The notes under the pieces: generated by a model
Seen by the model: the letters and a program-made list of their open reading frames with translations, nothing else
Told to the model about the DNA's origin: nothing
Database searches by the model: none
In this document: piece after piece, positions 13,062 through 22,027 of the stretch
Layout of the letters: each line of letters starts with the position of its first letter
Position numbering within the stretch: the stretch's first letter is position 1
DNA from: Streptomyces sp. NBC_00820
GTDB lineage: Bacteria > Actinomycetota > Actinomycetes > Streptomycetales > Streptomycetaceae
Direction of reading: 5' to 3'
Length of the DNA: 64,000 bases
Assembly: GCF_036347055.1 (NCBI RefSeq)
Contig: NZ_CP108882.1
Span: forward strand, 5,940,001-6,004,000
Program-made: the position numbers and the translations under genes

Positions 13062-13742
13062 ATGGTGCAGAAGGCCAAGATCCTCCTGGTCGATGACCGG
13101 CCGGAGAATCTGCTGGCGCTGGAGGCCATCCTCTCTGCGCTCGATCAGACGCTGGTGCGGGCATCGTCCGGGGAGGAAGCGCTCAAGGCACTGCTCACGG
13201 ACGATTTCGCGGTCATTCTGCTGGACGTCCAGATGCCGGGCATGGACGGGTTCGAGACCGCCGCGCACATCAAGCGGCGGGAGCGGACGCGGGACATCCC
13301 GATCATCTTTCTCACCGCGATCAACCACGGTCCCCATCACACCTTCCGGGGATACGCGGCGGGCGCGGTCGACTACATCTCCAAGCCGTTCGACCCGTGG
13401 GTGCTGCGCGCCAAGGTCTCGGTGTTCGTCGAGCTGTACATGAAGAACTGTCAGCTGCGGGAGCAGGCGGCGCTGCTGCGGCTCCAGTTGGAGGGTGGCG
13501 GCAAGGGCGCGGTCGGCGGCAAGGAGTCGGCCGGACTGCTCGCCGAGCTGTCCGCGCGGCTCGCGGCCGTGGAGGAGCAGGCCGAGGCGCTCTCCAAGCA
13601 GCTGGACGACGAGTCCGCGGACGCGGCGGCCGTGGCCACCGCGGCCCATCTGGAGCGCAAGCTCACCGGGTTGCGCCGCGCGCTGGACGCCCTGGAGCCG
13701 GGCGCCGGTCCCGCGGGCGCGACGCTGCCGCCGCAGAACTGA
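13062..13742 (+). CDS. osaB: OsaB-type response regulator with coiled-coil output
   Basis: 226 aa from ATG 13062 with gaggaggg just upstream. The receiver domain fills residues 5-125: LLVDDRPEN acidic pocket, Asp55 in ILLDVQMPG as phospho-acceptor, T at FLTA and K at ISKPFDPW. The remaining 100 residues are an Ala/Glu/Leu-rich coiled coil (AELSARLAAVEEQAEALSKQ) with no DNA-binding domain, so output is probably by protein contact. It lies 309 bp downstream of osaA in the same direction. In S. coelicolor OsaB is needed for osmoadaptation and aerial growth under high osmolarity and is the likely partner of OsaA. The stop codon lies inside the stem of a strong terminator hairpin. Confidence 0.92.
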   Translation: MVQKAKILLVDDRPENLLALEAILSALDQTLVRASSGEEALKALLTDDFAVILLDVQMPGMDGFETAAHIKRRERTRDIPIIFLTAINHGPHHTFRGYAAGAVDYISKPFDPWVLRAKVSVFVELYMKNCQLREQAALLRLQLEGGGKGAVGGKESAGLLAELSARLAAVEEQAEALSKQLDDESADAAAVATAAHLERKLTGLRRALDALEPGAGPAGATLPPQN

Positions 13743-13783
13743 CGCACCGGGGGCGAGCGGTCGCCCGTGAGGGTGCGTCAGTT
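13737..13783 (+). terminator. Terminator overlapping the osaB stop codon
   Basis: A perfect 12-bp outer stem, aactgacgcacc (13737-13748) against ggtgcgtcagtt (13772-13783), encloses a second stem gggcga/tcgccc. The TGA stop at 13740-13742 is inside the left arm. No T tract, as is usual for Streptomyces terminators. Confidence 0.8.
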
Positions 13784-13866
13784 CCATGCCGTGGCAAGGG
13801 CGACACGGACGGGTGAAGCACTGGGCACACGTGTCCGCTGCCGTCTCCCCCGGTAACCTCACACCC

Positions 13867-16623
13867 ATGGCCTCACGTCCCACCGCAGCCAAGAAGCAGC
13901 CCGCCAAGAAGGCGGCCGCTCCCGCGAAGGCTCCGGCGCGTAAGGCCGTGGCGAAGAACGCACCGGCGAAGAAGGCACCGGCCAAGAAGGCGCCCGCCAG
14001 GAAGGCTCCGGCGAAGAAAGCCGCTCCGCCGAGGCCGGCCCCGAGCCCCACCGGGGGCGTGTACCGGCTCGTGCGCGCCCTCTGGCTGGGCGTCGCGCAC
14101 GCGGTCGGTGCCGTCTTCCGGGGCATAGGGCAGGGCGCGAAGAACCTCGACCCGGCCCACCGCAAGGACGGCGTCGCGCTGCTGCTCTTCGGTATCGCGC
14201 TGATCGTCGCCGCCGGCACCTGGGCCGACCTGCGCGGTCCCGTCGGCGATCTGGTGGAGATCCTGGTCACCGGCGCCTTCGGCCGGCTCGACCTGCTGGT
14301 GCCGATACTGATCGCCGTGATCGCCGTACGGTTCGTCCGGCACCCGGAGAAGCCGGATGCCAACGGGCGGATCGTGATCGGTCTGTCCGCGCTCGTCATC
14401 GGGGTGCTCGGCCAGGTCCACATCGCCTGCGGCTCACCCGCCCGCAGCGACGGCATGCAGGCCATAAGGGACGCAGGCGGCCTCATCGGCTGGGCTGCCG
14501 CGACCCCGCTGACGTACACGATGACCGAGGTGCTCGCCGTACCGCTGCTGGCGCTGCTGACGGTCTTCGGTCTGCTCGTGGTGACCGCCACCCCGGTCAA
14601 CGCCATCCCGCAGCGCCTGCGCGCGCTCGGCACGCGCCTGGGCGTGCTGCACGACTACGCGCCCGACGGCCTCACCGACGACGAGGAGTACGAGGAGCAG
14701 TGGCGCGAGGCCACGCCCGGGCGCCCGCGCGGGCGCCGCGGCGCCCCGGACGCGTACGACCCGCAGGGCGCCGAGGAAGAGGCCCTCACCCGGCGTCGGG
14801 TCCGCCCCAGGCGCTCCGCCGTGCCGCAGCCGGATCCGCACCGGCCGATGGACGCGGTGGACGTCGCCGCCGCCGCGGCCGCCGCGCTGGACGGTGCCGT
14901 CCTGCACGGCATGCCGCCGTCCCCGCTCGTCGCCGACCTCACCCAGGGCGTGAGCGCGGGCGACCGCGAGGACACCACGGTGGTACCCGCCCCGACGCCG
15001 GTTCCGGCCTCCGCCCCGACACCGCCCGCCGGCGCCCGTCCCCGGCAGGAGAAGCTCAGGACCGGGAGCGTTCCCGACCTCACCAAGGCGCCCCCGGAGG
15101 CCCCCCGCGAGCTGCCCCCGCGCGCGGAGCAGCTCCAGCTCGCCGGGGACGTCACCTACGCGCTGCCGTCCTTGAACCTCCTCACGCGCGGGGGCCCGGG
15201 GAAGGTGCGCAGCGAGGCGAACGACGCGATCGTCAGCTCCCTGCGCAACGTCTTCTCCGAGTTCAAGGTGGACGCCGACGTCACGGGCTTCACCCGCGGC
15301 CCGACCGTCACCCGCTACGAGGTCCAGCTCGGTCCGGCCGTGAAGGTCGAGCGGATCACCGCGCTCACCAAGAACATCGCCTACGCCGTCGCCAGCCCGG
15401 ACGTGCGGATCATCAGCCCGATCCCGGGCAAGTCGGCGGTCGGCATCGAGATCCCGAACACCGACCGGGAGATGGTCAACCTCGGTGACGTGCTGCGTCT
15501 GGCGGAGTCCGCCGAGGACGACGACCCGATGCTGGTCGCCTTCGGCAAGGACGTCGAGGGCGGGTACGTGATGCACTCGCTGGCGAAGATGCCCCACATG
15601 CTGGTCGCCGGCGCCACCGGCTCCGGCAAGTCCTCCTGCATCAACTGCCTGATCACGTCGGTGATGATGCGGGCGACCCCGGAGGATGTGCGGATGATCC
15701 TGGTCGACCCCAAGCGGGTCGAGCTGACGGCCTACGAGGGCATCCCGCACCTGATCACGCCGATCATCACCAACCCCAAACGGGCCGCCGAGGCCCTCCA
15801 GTGGGTCGTACGCGAGATGGACCTGCGCTACGACGACCTGGCCGCCTTCGGCTTCCGGCACATCGACGACTTCAACCAGGCCATCCGCGACGGCAAGGTG
15901 AAGCTCCCCGAGGGCAGCGAGCGCGAGCTCAAGCCGTATCCGTATCTGCTGGTGATCGTCGACGAGCTGGCCGACCTGATGATGGTCGCGCCCCGGGACG
16001 TCGAGGACGCGATCGTGCGGATCACGCAGCTCGCGCGCGCGGCCGGCATCCATCTGGTGCTGGCCACCCAGCGGCCGTCGGTGGACGTCGTCACCGGCCT
16101 GATCAAGGCGAACGTGCCTTCGCGGCTCGCCTTCGCGACCTCCTCGCTCGCCGACTCCCGGGTGATCCTGGACCAGCCGGGCGCGGAGAAGCTCATCGGC
16201 AAGGGTGACGGACTGTTCCTGCCGATGGGGGCGAACAAGCCGACCCGTATGCAGGGCGCGTTCGTGACCGAGGCCGAGGTGGCGGCCGTGGTCCAGCACT
16301 GCAAGGACCAGATGGCGCCGGTCTTCCGGGAAGACGTCACCGTGGGCAGCAAGCAGAAGAAGGAGATCGACGAGGACATCGGCGACGACCTCGACCTGCT
16401 GTGCCAGGCGGCGGAGCTGGTGGTCTCCACCCAGTTCGGCTCCACGTCCATGCTCCAGCGCAAGCTGCGCGTGGGCTTCGCCAAGGCCGGCCGGCTCATG
16501 GACCTCATGGAGTCCCGGGGCATCGTCGGACCCAGCGAGGGTTCCAAAGCACGTGATGTTCTTGTGAAGCCTGACGAGGTGGACGGCGTGCTCGCGGTCA
16601 TTCGCGGGGAGTCTGAAGGGTAG
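13867..16623 (+). CDS. ftsK: DNA translocase FtsK/SpoIIIE
   Basis: 918 aa from ATG 13867. Residues 5-55 are an Ala/Lys/Pro-rich tail with repeated KKAPAKKAPA-type units resembling histone H1-like tails. Four or so membrane helices follow (residues about 115-260), then an acidic/proline linker, and the FtsK motor from about 420. Walker A is GATGSGKS at 582-589, with a Walker B-type segment LLVIVDELADLMM and the ATQRPSVDVVTGLIKANVPSR block. The C-terminal gamma winged helix (QFGSTSMLQRKLRVGFAKAGRLMD) recognises oriented KOPS-type sequences. It pumps chromosomal DNA through closing septa, in Streptomyces mainly sporulation septa. A -10-like taacct lies 8 nt before the ATG, so the mRNA may be leaderless or nearly so. 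Confidence 0.97.
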   Translation: MASRPTAAKKQPAKKAAAPAKAPARKAVAKNAPAKKAPAKKAPARKAPAKKAAPPRPAPSPTGGVYRLVRALWLGVAHAVGAVFRGIGQGAKNLDPAHRKDGVALLLFGIALIVAAGTWADLRGPVGDLVEILVTGAFGRLDLLVPILIAVIAVRFVRHPEKPDANGRIVIGLSALVIGVLGQVHIACGSPARSDGMQAIRDAGGLIGWAAATPLTYTMTEVLAVPLLALLTVFGLLVVTATPVNAIPQRLRALGTRLGVLHDYAPDGLTDDEEYEEQWREATPGRPRGRRGAPDAYDPQGAEEEALTRRRVRPRRSAVPQPDPHRPMDAVDVAAAAAAALDGAVLHGMPPSPLVADLTQGVSAGDREDTTVVPAPTPVPASAPTPPAGARPRQEKLRTGSVPDLTKAPPEAPRELPPRAEQLQLAGDVTYALPSLNLLTRGGPGKVRSEANDAIVSSLRNVFSEFKVDADVTGFTRGPTVTRYEVQLGPAVKVERITALTKNIAYAVASPDVRIISPIPGKSAVGIEIPNTDREMVNLGDVLRLAESAEDDDPMLVAFGKDVEGGYVMHSLAKMPHMLVAGATGSGKSSCINCLITSVMMRATPEDVRMILVDPKRVELTAYEGIPHLITPIITNPKRAAEALQWVVREMDLRYDDLAAFGFRHIDDFNQAIRDGKVKLPEGSERELKPYPYLLVIVDELADLMMVAPRDVEDAIVRITQLARAAGIHLVLATQRPSVDVVTGLIKANVPSRLAFATSSLADSRVILDQPGAEKLIGKGDGLFLPMGANKPTRMQGAFVTEAEVAAVVQHCKDQMAPVFREDVTVGSKQKKEIDEDIGDDLDLLCQAAELVVSTQFGSTSMLQRKLRVGFAKAGRLMDLMESRGIVGPSEGSKARDVLVKPDEVDGVLAVIRGESEG

Positions 16624-16638
16624 GACGGCGGCGCGCAG

Positions 16639-16663
16639 CCCGGCGTGTCGCGGATACGCCGGG
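16639..16663 (+). terminator. ftsK terminator
   Basis: cccggcgt / acgccggg stem with a 9-nt loop, 15 nt after the ftsK stop. Flanking acggcgg (16625-16631) and ccgccgt (16672-16678) can extend the structure. Confidence 0.65.
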
Positions 16664-16834
16664 TGGTGGCACCGCCGTGATCGACCTGTTAGAAGTCGGC
16701 GAGCAACCGTTTCCCTTTGCCATACGTCAAGTTGAGCGAGACGACAGGTGCGCGACCCGTTCCGGGGCGCGTGCCCGTACCACGCCGTCGGGCTGAACCG
16801 GCCATTCCGATGGCGTATCGATCACACCGCCCGG

Positions 16835-16865
16835 TTGCCCCACCCTTTCGTACCCCGCCTAGACT
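16835..16865 (+). promoter_or_regulatory. Candidate promoter of the RodZ-like gene
   Basis: ttgccc (16835-16840) and tagact (16860-16865), 19 bp apart, about 44 bp before the GTG start at 16909. The match to the housekeeping consensus is moderate. Confidence 0.4.
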
Positions 16866-16908
16866 GAACTTCCAGCACAGGTGGCTCACACGCTCGAAAG
16901 GCGCCCCC

Positions 16909-17751
16909 GTGTCCATCGGCAACTCCCCTGAAGACGAGCGTCCGTTGCACGACGTGTCCGAGGAAGCCCGTCCCTCCGTGGGACGCACCCTGCAGCAGGC
17001 GCGCATCGCGGCAGGGCTGACCGTCGACGACGTCAGCAGTGCCACTCGTGTCCGCATCGCCATCGTGCACGCCATCGAGGCGGACGACTTCGACCCCTGC
17101 GGCGGCGACGTGTACGCCCGCGGCCACCTTCGCACCCTGGCCAAGGCCGTGCATCTCGACCCCGAACCGCTGCTCGCGCAGTTCGACGACGACCACGGCG
17201 GCCGCCCCGCGCCCACCCCGGCAGCACCTCTGTTCGAGGCGGAGCGGATCCGCCCCGAGCGGCGTGGGCCCAACTGGACCGCGGCCATGGTCGCCGCGAT
17301 CGTCGCCGTGATCGGCTTCGTCGGGTTCACCGCGGTCAAGGGCGCCGGCAGCGGCAACGACGACAAGTCGCAGGTCGCCGAGGGTGCCACGCCCACCGCG
17401 AGCAAGTCCGCCTCGCCCGCGCCCCAAAAGGACAAGCCCGCCACGCCGAAGTCCGACCCCTCCGACAGCGCCATCGCGGCCGCCCCGCAGGACAAGGTCA
17501 CCGTCCAGGTCAGCGCCCCCGACGGGCGCAGCTGGATCTCCGCCAAGGACCACAACGGGCGCATGCTCTTCGACGGCCTGCTGAAGAAGGGCGAGTCCAA
17601 GACCTTCCAGGACAGCTCCAAGATCAACCTGATCCTCGGCGACGCCGGCGCGATCCAGCTCTACGTCAACGGCAAGAAGATCGAGGACGACTTCCGGCCG
17701 GGCGCCGTGGAGCGCCTCACCTACACCAAGGGCGACCCCGAGGTCGGCTAG
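16909..17751 (+). CDS. RodZ-like helix-turn-helix membrane protein (DUF4115)
   Basis: 280 aa from GTG 16909 with gaaagg upstream. Residues 25-90 are a Xre/RodZ-type HTH (LQQARIAAGLTVDDVSSATRV, DVYARGHLRTLAKAVHLD). A single membrane helix lies near 125-145 (AAMVAAIVAVIGFVGFTAV). An Ala/Ser/Pro/Lys linker leads to a C-terminal beta domain (VTVQVSAPDGRSWISAKD and LILGDAGAIQLYVNG) of DUF4115 type. Topology is cytoplasmic HTH with external C-terminus. RodZ links the membrane to the cytoskeleton in rods; in Streptomyces a role in the envelope or divisome is inferred only from fold and from its place between ftsK and rimO, which is conserved in actinobacteria. Confidence 0.85.
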   Translation: MSIGNSPEDERPLHDVSEEARPSVGRTLQQARIAAGLTVDDVSSATRVRIAIVHAIEADDFDPCGGDVYARGHLRTLAKAVHLDPEPLLAQFDDDHGGRPAPTPAAPLFEAERIRPERRGPNWTAAMVAAIVAVIGFVGFTAVKGAGSGNDDKSQVAEGATPTASKSASPAPQKDKPATPKSDPSDSAIAAAPQDKVTVQVSAPDGRSWISAKDHNGRMLFDGLLKKGESKTFQDSSKINLILGDAGAIQLYVNGKKIEDDFRPGAVERLTYTKGDPEVG

Positions 17752-17775
17752 CGGACCCTTGGGGGAGCTGATGTG

Positions 17776-17805
17776 AAGGGGTTGGCCAAGATCGGCCAAC
17801 CCCTT
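17776..17805 (+). terminator. 12-bp hairpin between the RodZ-like gene and rimO
   Basis: Perfect inverted repeat aaggggttggcc / ggccaacccctt with a 6-nt loop (aagatc), 24 nt after the upstream stop. A probable terminator of the upstream gene; it ends 27 nt before the rimO -10-like element. Confidence 0.75.
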
Positions 17806-17831
17806 CGACATGGGGTACCGACGAGACAAAG

Positions 17832-17837
17832 TAGTCT
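17832..17837 (+). promoter_or_regulatory. -10-like element tagtct before rimO
   Basis: tagtct ends 7 nt before the rimO ATG, with no ribosome-binding site between, which suggests a leaderless transcript. No convincing -35 at 17-18 bp. Confidence 0.4.
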
Positions 17838-17844
17838 TGAGCCC

Positions 17845-19326
17845 ATGCCTGAACGCCGTACCGTCGCACTCGTCACCCTTGGCTGCGCCCGTAACGAGGT
17901 GGACTCGGAGGAGCTCGCAGGCCGTTTGGAGGCGGACGGCTGGCAGCTCGTCGAGGACGCCGCGGACGCGGACGTCGCCGTCGTCAACACCTGCGGATTC
18001 GTCGAAGCCGCCAAGAAGGACTCCGTCGACGCCCTGCTCGAGGCGAACGACCTCAAGGACCACGGCAGAACCCAGGCCGTGGTGGCCGTGGGCTGCATGG
18101 CCGAGCGGTACGGCAAGGAACTGGCCGAGGCCCTGCCCGAGGCCGACGGCGTGCTCGGCTTCGACGACTACGCCGACATCTCCGACCGCCTCCAGACCAT
18201 CCTGTCCGGCGGCGTCCACGCCTCCCACACCCCGCGCGACCGCCGCAAGCTGCTGCCGATCAGCCCGGCCGAGCGCCAGGAGTCCGCCGCGGCCGTCGCG
18301 CTGCCCGGACACGGCCCGACCGACCTCCCCGAGGGCGTCGCGCCCGCCTCCGGCCCGCGCGCCCCGCTGCGCCGCCGCCTGGACGGCGCCCCGGTGGCCT
18401 CGGTCAAGCTCGCCTCGGGCTGCGACCGGCGCTGCTCCTTCTGCGCCATCCCGTCCTTCCGCGGTTCCTTCATCTCCCGCCGCCCGAGCGACGTGCTCAA
18501 CGAGACCCGCTGGCTGGCCGAGCAGGGCGTGAAGGAGATCATGCTGGTCTCCGAGAACAACACGTCCTACGGCAAGGACCTGGGTGACATCCGCCTGCTG
18601 GAGTCCCTGCTGCCCGAGCTGGCCGACATCGACGGCCTCGAGCGGATCCGCGTCAGCTACCTCCAGCCGGCCGAGATGCGCCCGGGCCTGATCGACGTGC
18701 TGACCTCCACCCCGAAGGTCGCCCCCTACTTCGATCTGTCCTTCCAGCACTCCGCGCCGGACGTGCTGCGCTCCATGCGCCGCTTCGGCGACACCGACCG
18801 CTTCCTGGAGCTGCTCGACACGATCCGCTCCAAGGCCCCCGAGGCCGGCGTCCGCTCCAACTTCATCGTCGGCTTCCCCGGCGAGAGCGAGTCCGACCTG
18901 GCCGAGCTGGAGCGCTTCCTGACCGGCGCCCGCCTGGACGCCATCGGCGTCTTCGGCTACTCCGACGAGGAGGGCACGGAGGCGGCGACGTACGAGCACA
19001 AGCTCGCGCAGGACGTCGTCGACGAGCGCCTGGCCCACATCTCCCGGCTCGCCGAGGAGCTGGTCTCGCAGCGCGCCGAGGAGCGTGTCGGCCAGACCGT
19101 GCAGGTCCTCGTGGAGTCCGTGGACTCCGCCGACGAGGAGGAGGGCGTGTACGGCCGTGCCGCGCACCAGGCGCCGGAGACGGACGGACAGGTGCTGCTC
19201 ACGAGCGGCGAGGGTCTGAGCGTCGGACGTATGGTCGAGGCGAAGGTGGTCGGCACGGAGGGCGTCGACCTGGTGGCCGAGCCGCTGGCGGGTACGCCCG
19301 CGAGCAGCGAGGAGGCGGGCAGATGA
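17845..19326 (+). CDS. rimO: Ribosomal protein uS12 methylthiotransferase RimO
   Basis: 493 aa from ATG 17845. The enzyme adds a methylthio group to the conserved aspartate of ribosomal protein S12 using S-adenosylmethionine and two 4Fe-4S clusters. The UPF0004 domain carries Cys14, Cys50 and Cys84 for the auxiliary cluster. The radical-SAM motif is C193-x3-C197-x2-C200 ([13 protein letters not shown]). A TRAM domain ends the protein (about 420-485). It is slightly longer than the E. coli protein because of a loop at residues 130-175 ([18 protein letters not shown] onwards). It heads an operon: its TGA overlaps the pgsA ATG by 4 nt. A miaB-like tRNA enzyme is the alternative family, but length, TRAM end and rimO-pgsA-cinA order favour RimO. 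Confidence 0.94.
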   Translation: MPERRTVALVTLGCARNEVDSEELAGRLEADGWQLVEDAADADVAVVNTCGFVEAAKKDSVDALLEANDLKDHGRTQAVVAVGCMAERYGKELAEALPEADGVLGFDDYADISDRLQTILSGGVHASHTPRDRRKLLPISPAERQESAAAVALPGHGPTDLPEGVAPASGPRAPLRRRLDGAPVASVKLASGCDRRCSFCAIPSFRGSFISRRPSDVLNETRWLAEQGVKEIMLVSENNTSYGKDLGDIRLLESLLPELADIDGLERIRVSYLQPAEMRPGLIDVLTSTPKVAPYFDLSFQHSAPDVLRSMRRFGDTDRFLELLDTIRSKAPEAGVRSNFIVGFPGESESDLAELERFLTGARLDAIGVFGYSDEEGTEAATYEHKLAQDVVDERLAHISRLAEELVSQRAEERVGQTVQVLVESVDSADEEEGVYGRAAHQAPETDGQVLLTSGEGLSVGRMVEAKVVGTEGVDLVAEPLAGTPASSEEAGR

Positions 19327-20090
19327 CCGGAGTCCCGGCATCCGCCGCGGGCGGCTCCTCCGGCGCGCAGGGCGCGTCCGGTAAGGCCGCGACCGACGGC
19401 GTTGTACCCGAGGTCTCCGGCTCCGCCCCCGCTCCTGGCTCCGACCCGGCAAGCCAGGTGAAGCCCGCGCGCGGGGGGAAGCTGACGGCCGCGGCCGTCA
19501 ACCAGGCCAGCGTCTGGAACGTCGCCAACCTGCTGACCATGCTCCGGCTGGTCCTCGTGCCCGCCTTCGTGGCGCTGATGCTCGCGAACGGCGGCTACGA
19601 CCCGGCCTGGCGCTCGCTCGCCTGGGCGGCCTTCGCCATCGCGATGATCACCGACCTGTTCGACGGGCACCTGGCGCGCGCCTACAACCTGGTCACCGAC
19701 TTCGGGAAGATCGCCGACCCCATCGCCGACAAGGCGATCATGGGGGCGGCGCTCATCTGTCTGTCCAGCCTCGGCGATCTGCCGTGGTGGGTGACGGCCG
19801 TGATCCTCGGCCGGGAACTCGGCATCACGCTGATGCGTTTTCTGGTCATTCGCTACGGCGTGATCCCCGCCAGCCGCGGCGGCAAGATGAAGACGCTCAC
19901 CCAGGGCATCGCCGTCGGGATGTACGTCCTGGCGCTGACCGGCTGGCTGGCCACCCTGCGCTTCTGGGTGATGGCTCTCGCGGTCGTCCTCACCGTCGCC
20001 ACCGGCCTCGACTACGTGCGACAGGCCGTCGTGCTGCGGCGGCAGGGAATCGCGGAGCGGGCGGCGGCGTTGGAGGAGAAGCAGGCGTGA
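19323..20090 (+). CDS. pgsA: CDP-diacylglycerol--glycerol-3-phosphate 3-phosphatidyltransferase
   Basis: 255 aa. Forms phosphatidylglycerol phosphate from CDP-diacylglycerol and glycerol-3-phosphate at the cytoplasmic membrane. The CDP-alcohol phosphatidyltransferase signature D-x2-D-G-x2-A-R-x8-G-x3-D-x3-D is complete, starting at Asp111 ([11 protein letters not shown], then GKIADPIAD). Four to six membrane helices. The first about 55 residues are an Ala/Gly/Ser-rich hydrophilic extension absent from E. coli PgsA. ATG 19323 overlaps the rimO stop, and its own stop overlaps the cinA GTG, so translation is probably coupled. The actinobacterial cinA-linked copy is usually called PgsA or PgsA3. 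Confidence 0.93.
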   Translation: MTGVPASAAGGSSGAQGASGKAATDGVVPEVSGSAPAPGSDPASQVKPARGGKLTAAAVNQASVWNVANLLTMLRLVLVPAFVALMLANGGYDPAWRSLAWAAFAIAMITDLFDGHLARAYNLVTDFGKIADPIADKAIMGAALICLSSLGDLPWWVTAVILGRELGITLMRFLVIRYGVIPASRGGKMKTLTQGIAVGMYVLALTGWLATLRFWVMALAVVLTVATGLDYVRQAVVLRRQGIAERAAALEEKQA

Positions 20091-20632
20091 ATCCCACGGC
20101 CGCCGAACTGGTCCGGCTACTGACGGTGAACGGCGAGACCCTCGCCGTCGCCGAGTCGCTGACCGGTGGCCTGGTCGCCGCGGAGATCACGGCGGTGCCC
20201 GGAGCGTCCAAGGTGTTCCGCGGCTCCGTCACCGCCTACGCCACCGAGCTGAAGCACCGGCTGCTGGGGGTCGACGCCCTGCTGCTGGCCGAGCGCGGCG
20301 CGGTGGATGCGCAGGTCGCGGTGCAGATGGCCGCCGGTGTGCGCAAGGCCCTCGGTGCCGACTGGGGCATCGCGACCACCGGTGTCGCCGGGCCCGATCC
20401 GCAGGACGGCCAACCCGTCGGGACGGTGTTCGTGGCCGTCGACGGTCCGCTCACGGACGGCTCCGTTTCCGCCGGTGGCGGAAAAGTGGAGGCCCTGCGG
20501 TTGAACGGCGACCGTGCGGAAATCCGTATGGAGAGTGTACGGAGCGTACTCGCCCTGCTCCTGAAGGTGCTTACGGGCGAACAGACCGGGAATGAGCGGA
20601 CACAGGATACGGAACGGAACGGGGGGTTTTGA
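20087..20632 (+). CDS. cinA: CinA C-terminal-domain protein (NMN deamidase type)
   Basis: 181 aa from GTG 20087, overlapping the pgsA stop. It consists only of the CinA C-terminal domain (PncC family, which converts nicotinamide mononucleotide to nicotinate mononucleotide). Typical motifs are LAVAESLTGGLVA near the N-terminus, GSVTAYATELKHRLLGV and GIATTGVAGPDPQDGQPVGTVFVA. The N-terminal molybdopterin-binding-like half of long CinA proteins is absent, as in many bacteria. The gene ends the rimO-pgsA-cinA operon, and clgR follows after 109 bp. The name cinA comes from a competence link in other bacteria; no such link is implied here. Confidence 0.9.
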   Translation: MNPTAAELVRLLTVNGETLAVAESLTGGLVAAEITAVPGASKVFRGSVTAYATELKHRLLGVDALLLAERGAVDAQVAVQMAAGVRKALGADWGIATTGVAGPDPQDGQPVGTVFVAVDGPLTDGSVSAGGGKVEALRLNGDRAEIRMESVRSVLALLLKVLTGEQTGNERTQDTERNGGF

Positions 20633-20741
20633 TGTTTACAGCCCTGAGTGAACACGACATCGCTCCCCGCACGGCCGCAGCGCGAGGCGGTACGGTGGGG
20701 CGAGAAGGATGCGGCTACGCGGTCCGAGGAGGGAGCCACCG

Positions 20742-21116
20742 ATGATTCTGCTCCGTCGCCTGCTGGGTGACGTGCTGCGTCGGCAGCGCCAACGCCAGGG
20801 CCGTACTCTGCGCGAAGTCTCCTCGTCCGCCCGAGTCTCACTCGGCTATCTCTCCGAGGTGGAGCGGGGGCAGAAGGAGGCTTCCTCCGAACTGCTCTCC
20901 GCCATCTGCGACGCGCTGGACGTACGGATGTCGGAACTCATGCGTGAGGTGAGCGACGAACTCGCGCTCGCCGAGCTGGCCCAGTCCGCAGCCGCCACCG
21001 ATCCCGTGCCCACGCCGGTCCGTCCGATGCTGGGTTCCGTGTCGGTGACCGGTGTGCCACCGGAACGGGTGACCATCAAGGCGCCTGCCGAGGCGGTGGA
21101 CGTGGTCGCCGCGTGA
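20742..21116 (+). CDS. clgR: ClgR, activator of clp protease genes
   Basis: 124 aa from ATG 20742 with gaggaggga upstream. An Xre-type HTH occupies residues 8-70 ([23 protein letters not shown], then [20 protein letters not shown]). The C-terminal half is flexible and ends DVVAA. In S. lividans ClgR activates clpP1P2, clpC and lon and is itself degraded by ClpP through its C-terminal alanines; the two terminal alanines are kept here. The position just after cinA is the conserved actinobacterial clgR site (also in Corynebacterium and Mycobacterium). A strong terminator follows. A sequence in cinA (20568-20582, on the minus strand gttcgcc-n5-gca) resembles the ClgR box except at its last base. 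Confidence 0.9.
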   Translation: MILLRRLLGDVLRRQRQRQGRTLREVSSSARVSLGYLSEVERGQKEASSELLSAICDALDVRMSELMREVSDELALAELAQSAAATDPVPTPVRPMLGSVSVTGVPPERVTIKAPAEAVDVVAA

Positions 21117-21152
21117 CGCACGCGCACGCGGCCTAGCGGCACGACAGATGTG

Positions 21153-21204
21153 AAGCCCCGGCCGGGCTTCTCCGGGAACACCCGGGGGCCTGGCCGGGGC
21201 TTTC
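21153..21204 (+). terminator. clgR terminator
   Basis: aagccccggcc (21153-21163) pairs perfectly with ggccggggctt (21192-21202), enclosing a smaller tccggg/cccggg-type hairpin. About 36 nt after the clgR stop. Confidence 0.85.
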
Positions 21205-21588
21205 GTGTGTCCGGTGGGTGCGTGGCGTGCCTGTTTCGGCGTGGGTGCGGTGCGTGTGCGGTGCGTGTGCGGGGCGCGTGCGGGTCGCGTCCGGCGGTGT
21301 GGTCGGCGTGCGTCCCGTCTGCCTCCCGTTTGCGTGTGGCGTGTGTCGCGGGACGCGTGCGGGGCAGGGTTTCCTTTGCTCCGTTTGCCGGTACGGGGCG
21401 GGGCGGTCATCGTGGGAGGGACGTGCCTGCCGACGAATCAGCCGCAGGAGAACGGATGCGTGTCATCAGGAGTCCGTTGTCCGGCGGCGATCCGAAGCCG
21501 GCCGTGTCCGCGTTGCATCAGTGAGCCCTTGGTGCGCCTTTCTCGCGGGTCAGACGGCGGTCTAACGTCCGGCTGGAGGTGGGCGGCC
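21205..21588. other. Gene-poor G/T-skewed stretch
   Basis: About 380 bp without a supported gene. The first half is strongly G/T-biased on the plus strand (repeated gtgcgtgtgcgg-type runs, 21230-21320), giving low complexity but no exact tandem period. No promoter or RNA structure stands out. Confidence 0.5.
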
Positions 21589-21921
21589 ATGATGGTGGCG
21601 CGGTTGGTGCGATGGGGGGCCGTTCTGGGATGCGGAGCGGCCTGGTGGTGGGCCGTGCTGCGCATCACCCTGGGGGAAGGCGCGGGCGCGCTCGAAGGGG
21701 CCGTCGCGGTCGGGGGGTGGGGGCTGAGCGTGCTTCCGGTGCACTGTGTGCCCAAGGGGCGGGCGGCAGGGGCCGTGGAAGCCGGACGGTGGGTGGACGC
21801 CTGGCGGGTGGGCAGCGTTGCCGCGGTCGCTGGGGTCGAGGCCGCTGGGGTCGCCGGGGTGGCTGATGTCACTGGGGAATCGGCACTCACTCGATCGGGC
21901 GAAGAATCTGGTCCCGTATAG
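21589..21921 (+). CDS. Small hypothetical membrane protein
   Basis: 110 aa from ATG 21589 (ATG 21592 also possible), with ggagg about 11 nt upstream. Residues 5-30 (WGAVLGCGAAWWWAVLRITLG) and 35-52 are hydrophobic, followed by an Ala/Val/Gly-rich tail. No family recognised. The tail is low in complexity and its codon bias is weaker than in neighbours, so the C-terminus may not be well conserved. It stands alone between clgR and the convergent nei gene. Confidence 0.5.
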   Translation: MMVARLVRWGAVLGCGAAWWWAVLRITLGEGAGALEGAVAVGGWGLSVLPVHCVPKGRAAGAVEAGRWVDAWRVGSVAAVAGVEAAGVAGVADVTGESALTRSGEESGPV

Positions 21922-22027
21922 GCGGGCGTGTCGCGCTGGTGCGCGTGCCGCCGTTGCCGCCATTGCTGCCGTGGTGCGGACGCCGGACGCCGGAGGTGAC
22001 GGGGCAGGCGGGCCGGGGGCGGCGGGG

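Noticed and set aside
7027..13827. 17-bp near-identical direct repeats (gggtgaaacactgggca-type) at 7027-7043 and 13811-13827 flanking osaA-osaB
   Set aside because: One mismatch in 17 bases is expected several times by chance in a 64-kb high-GC window, and no recombinase or target duplication accompanies them.
7008..14633. Very long open frame on the minus strand opposite osaA, osaB and the start of ftsK
   Set aside because: Its composition (His/Arg/Leu/Gly-rich, repeating every 92 codons) mirrors the osaA repeats; it is a shadow of a high-GC gene without family matches or start signals.
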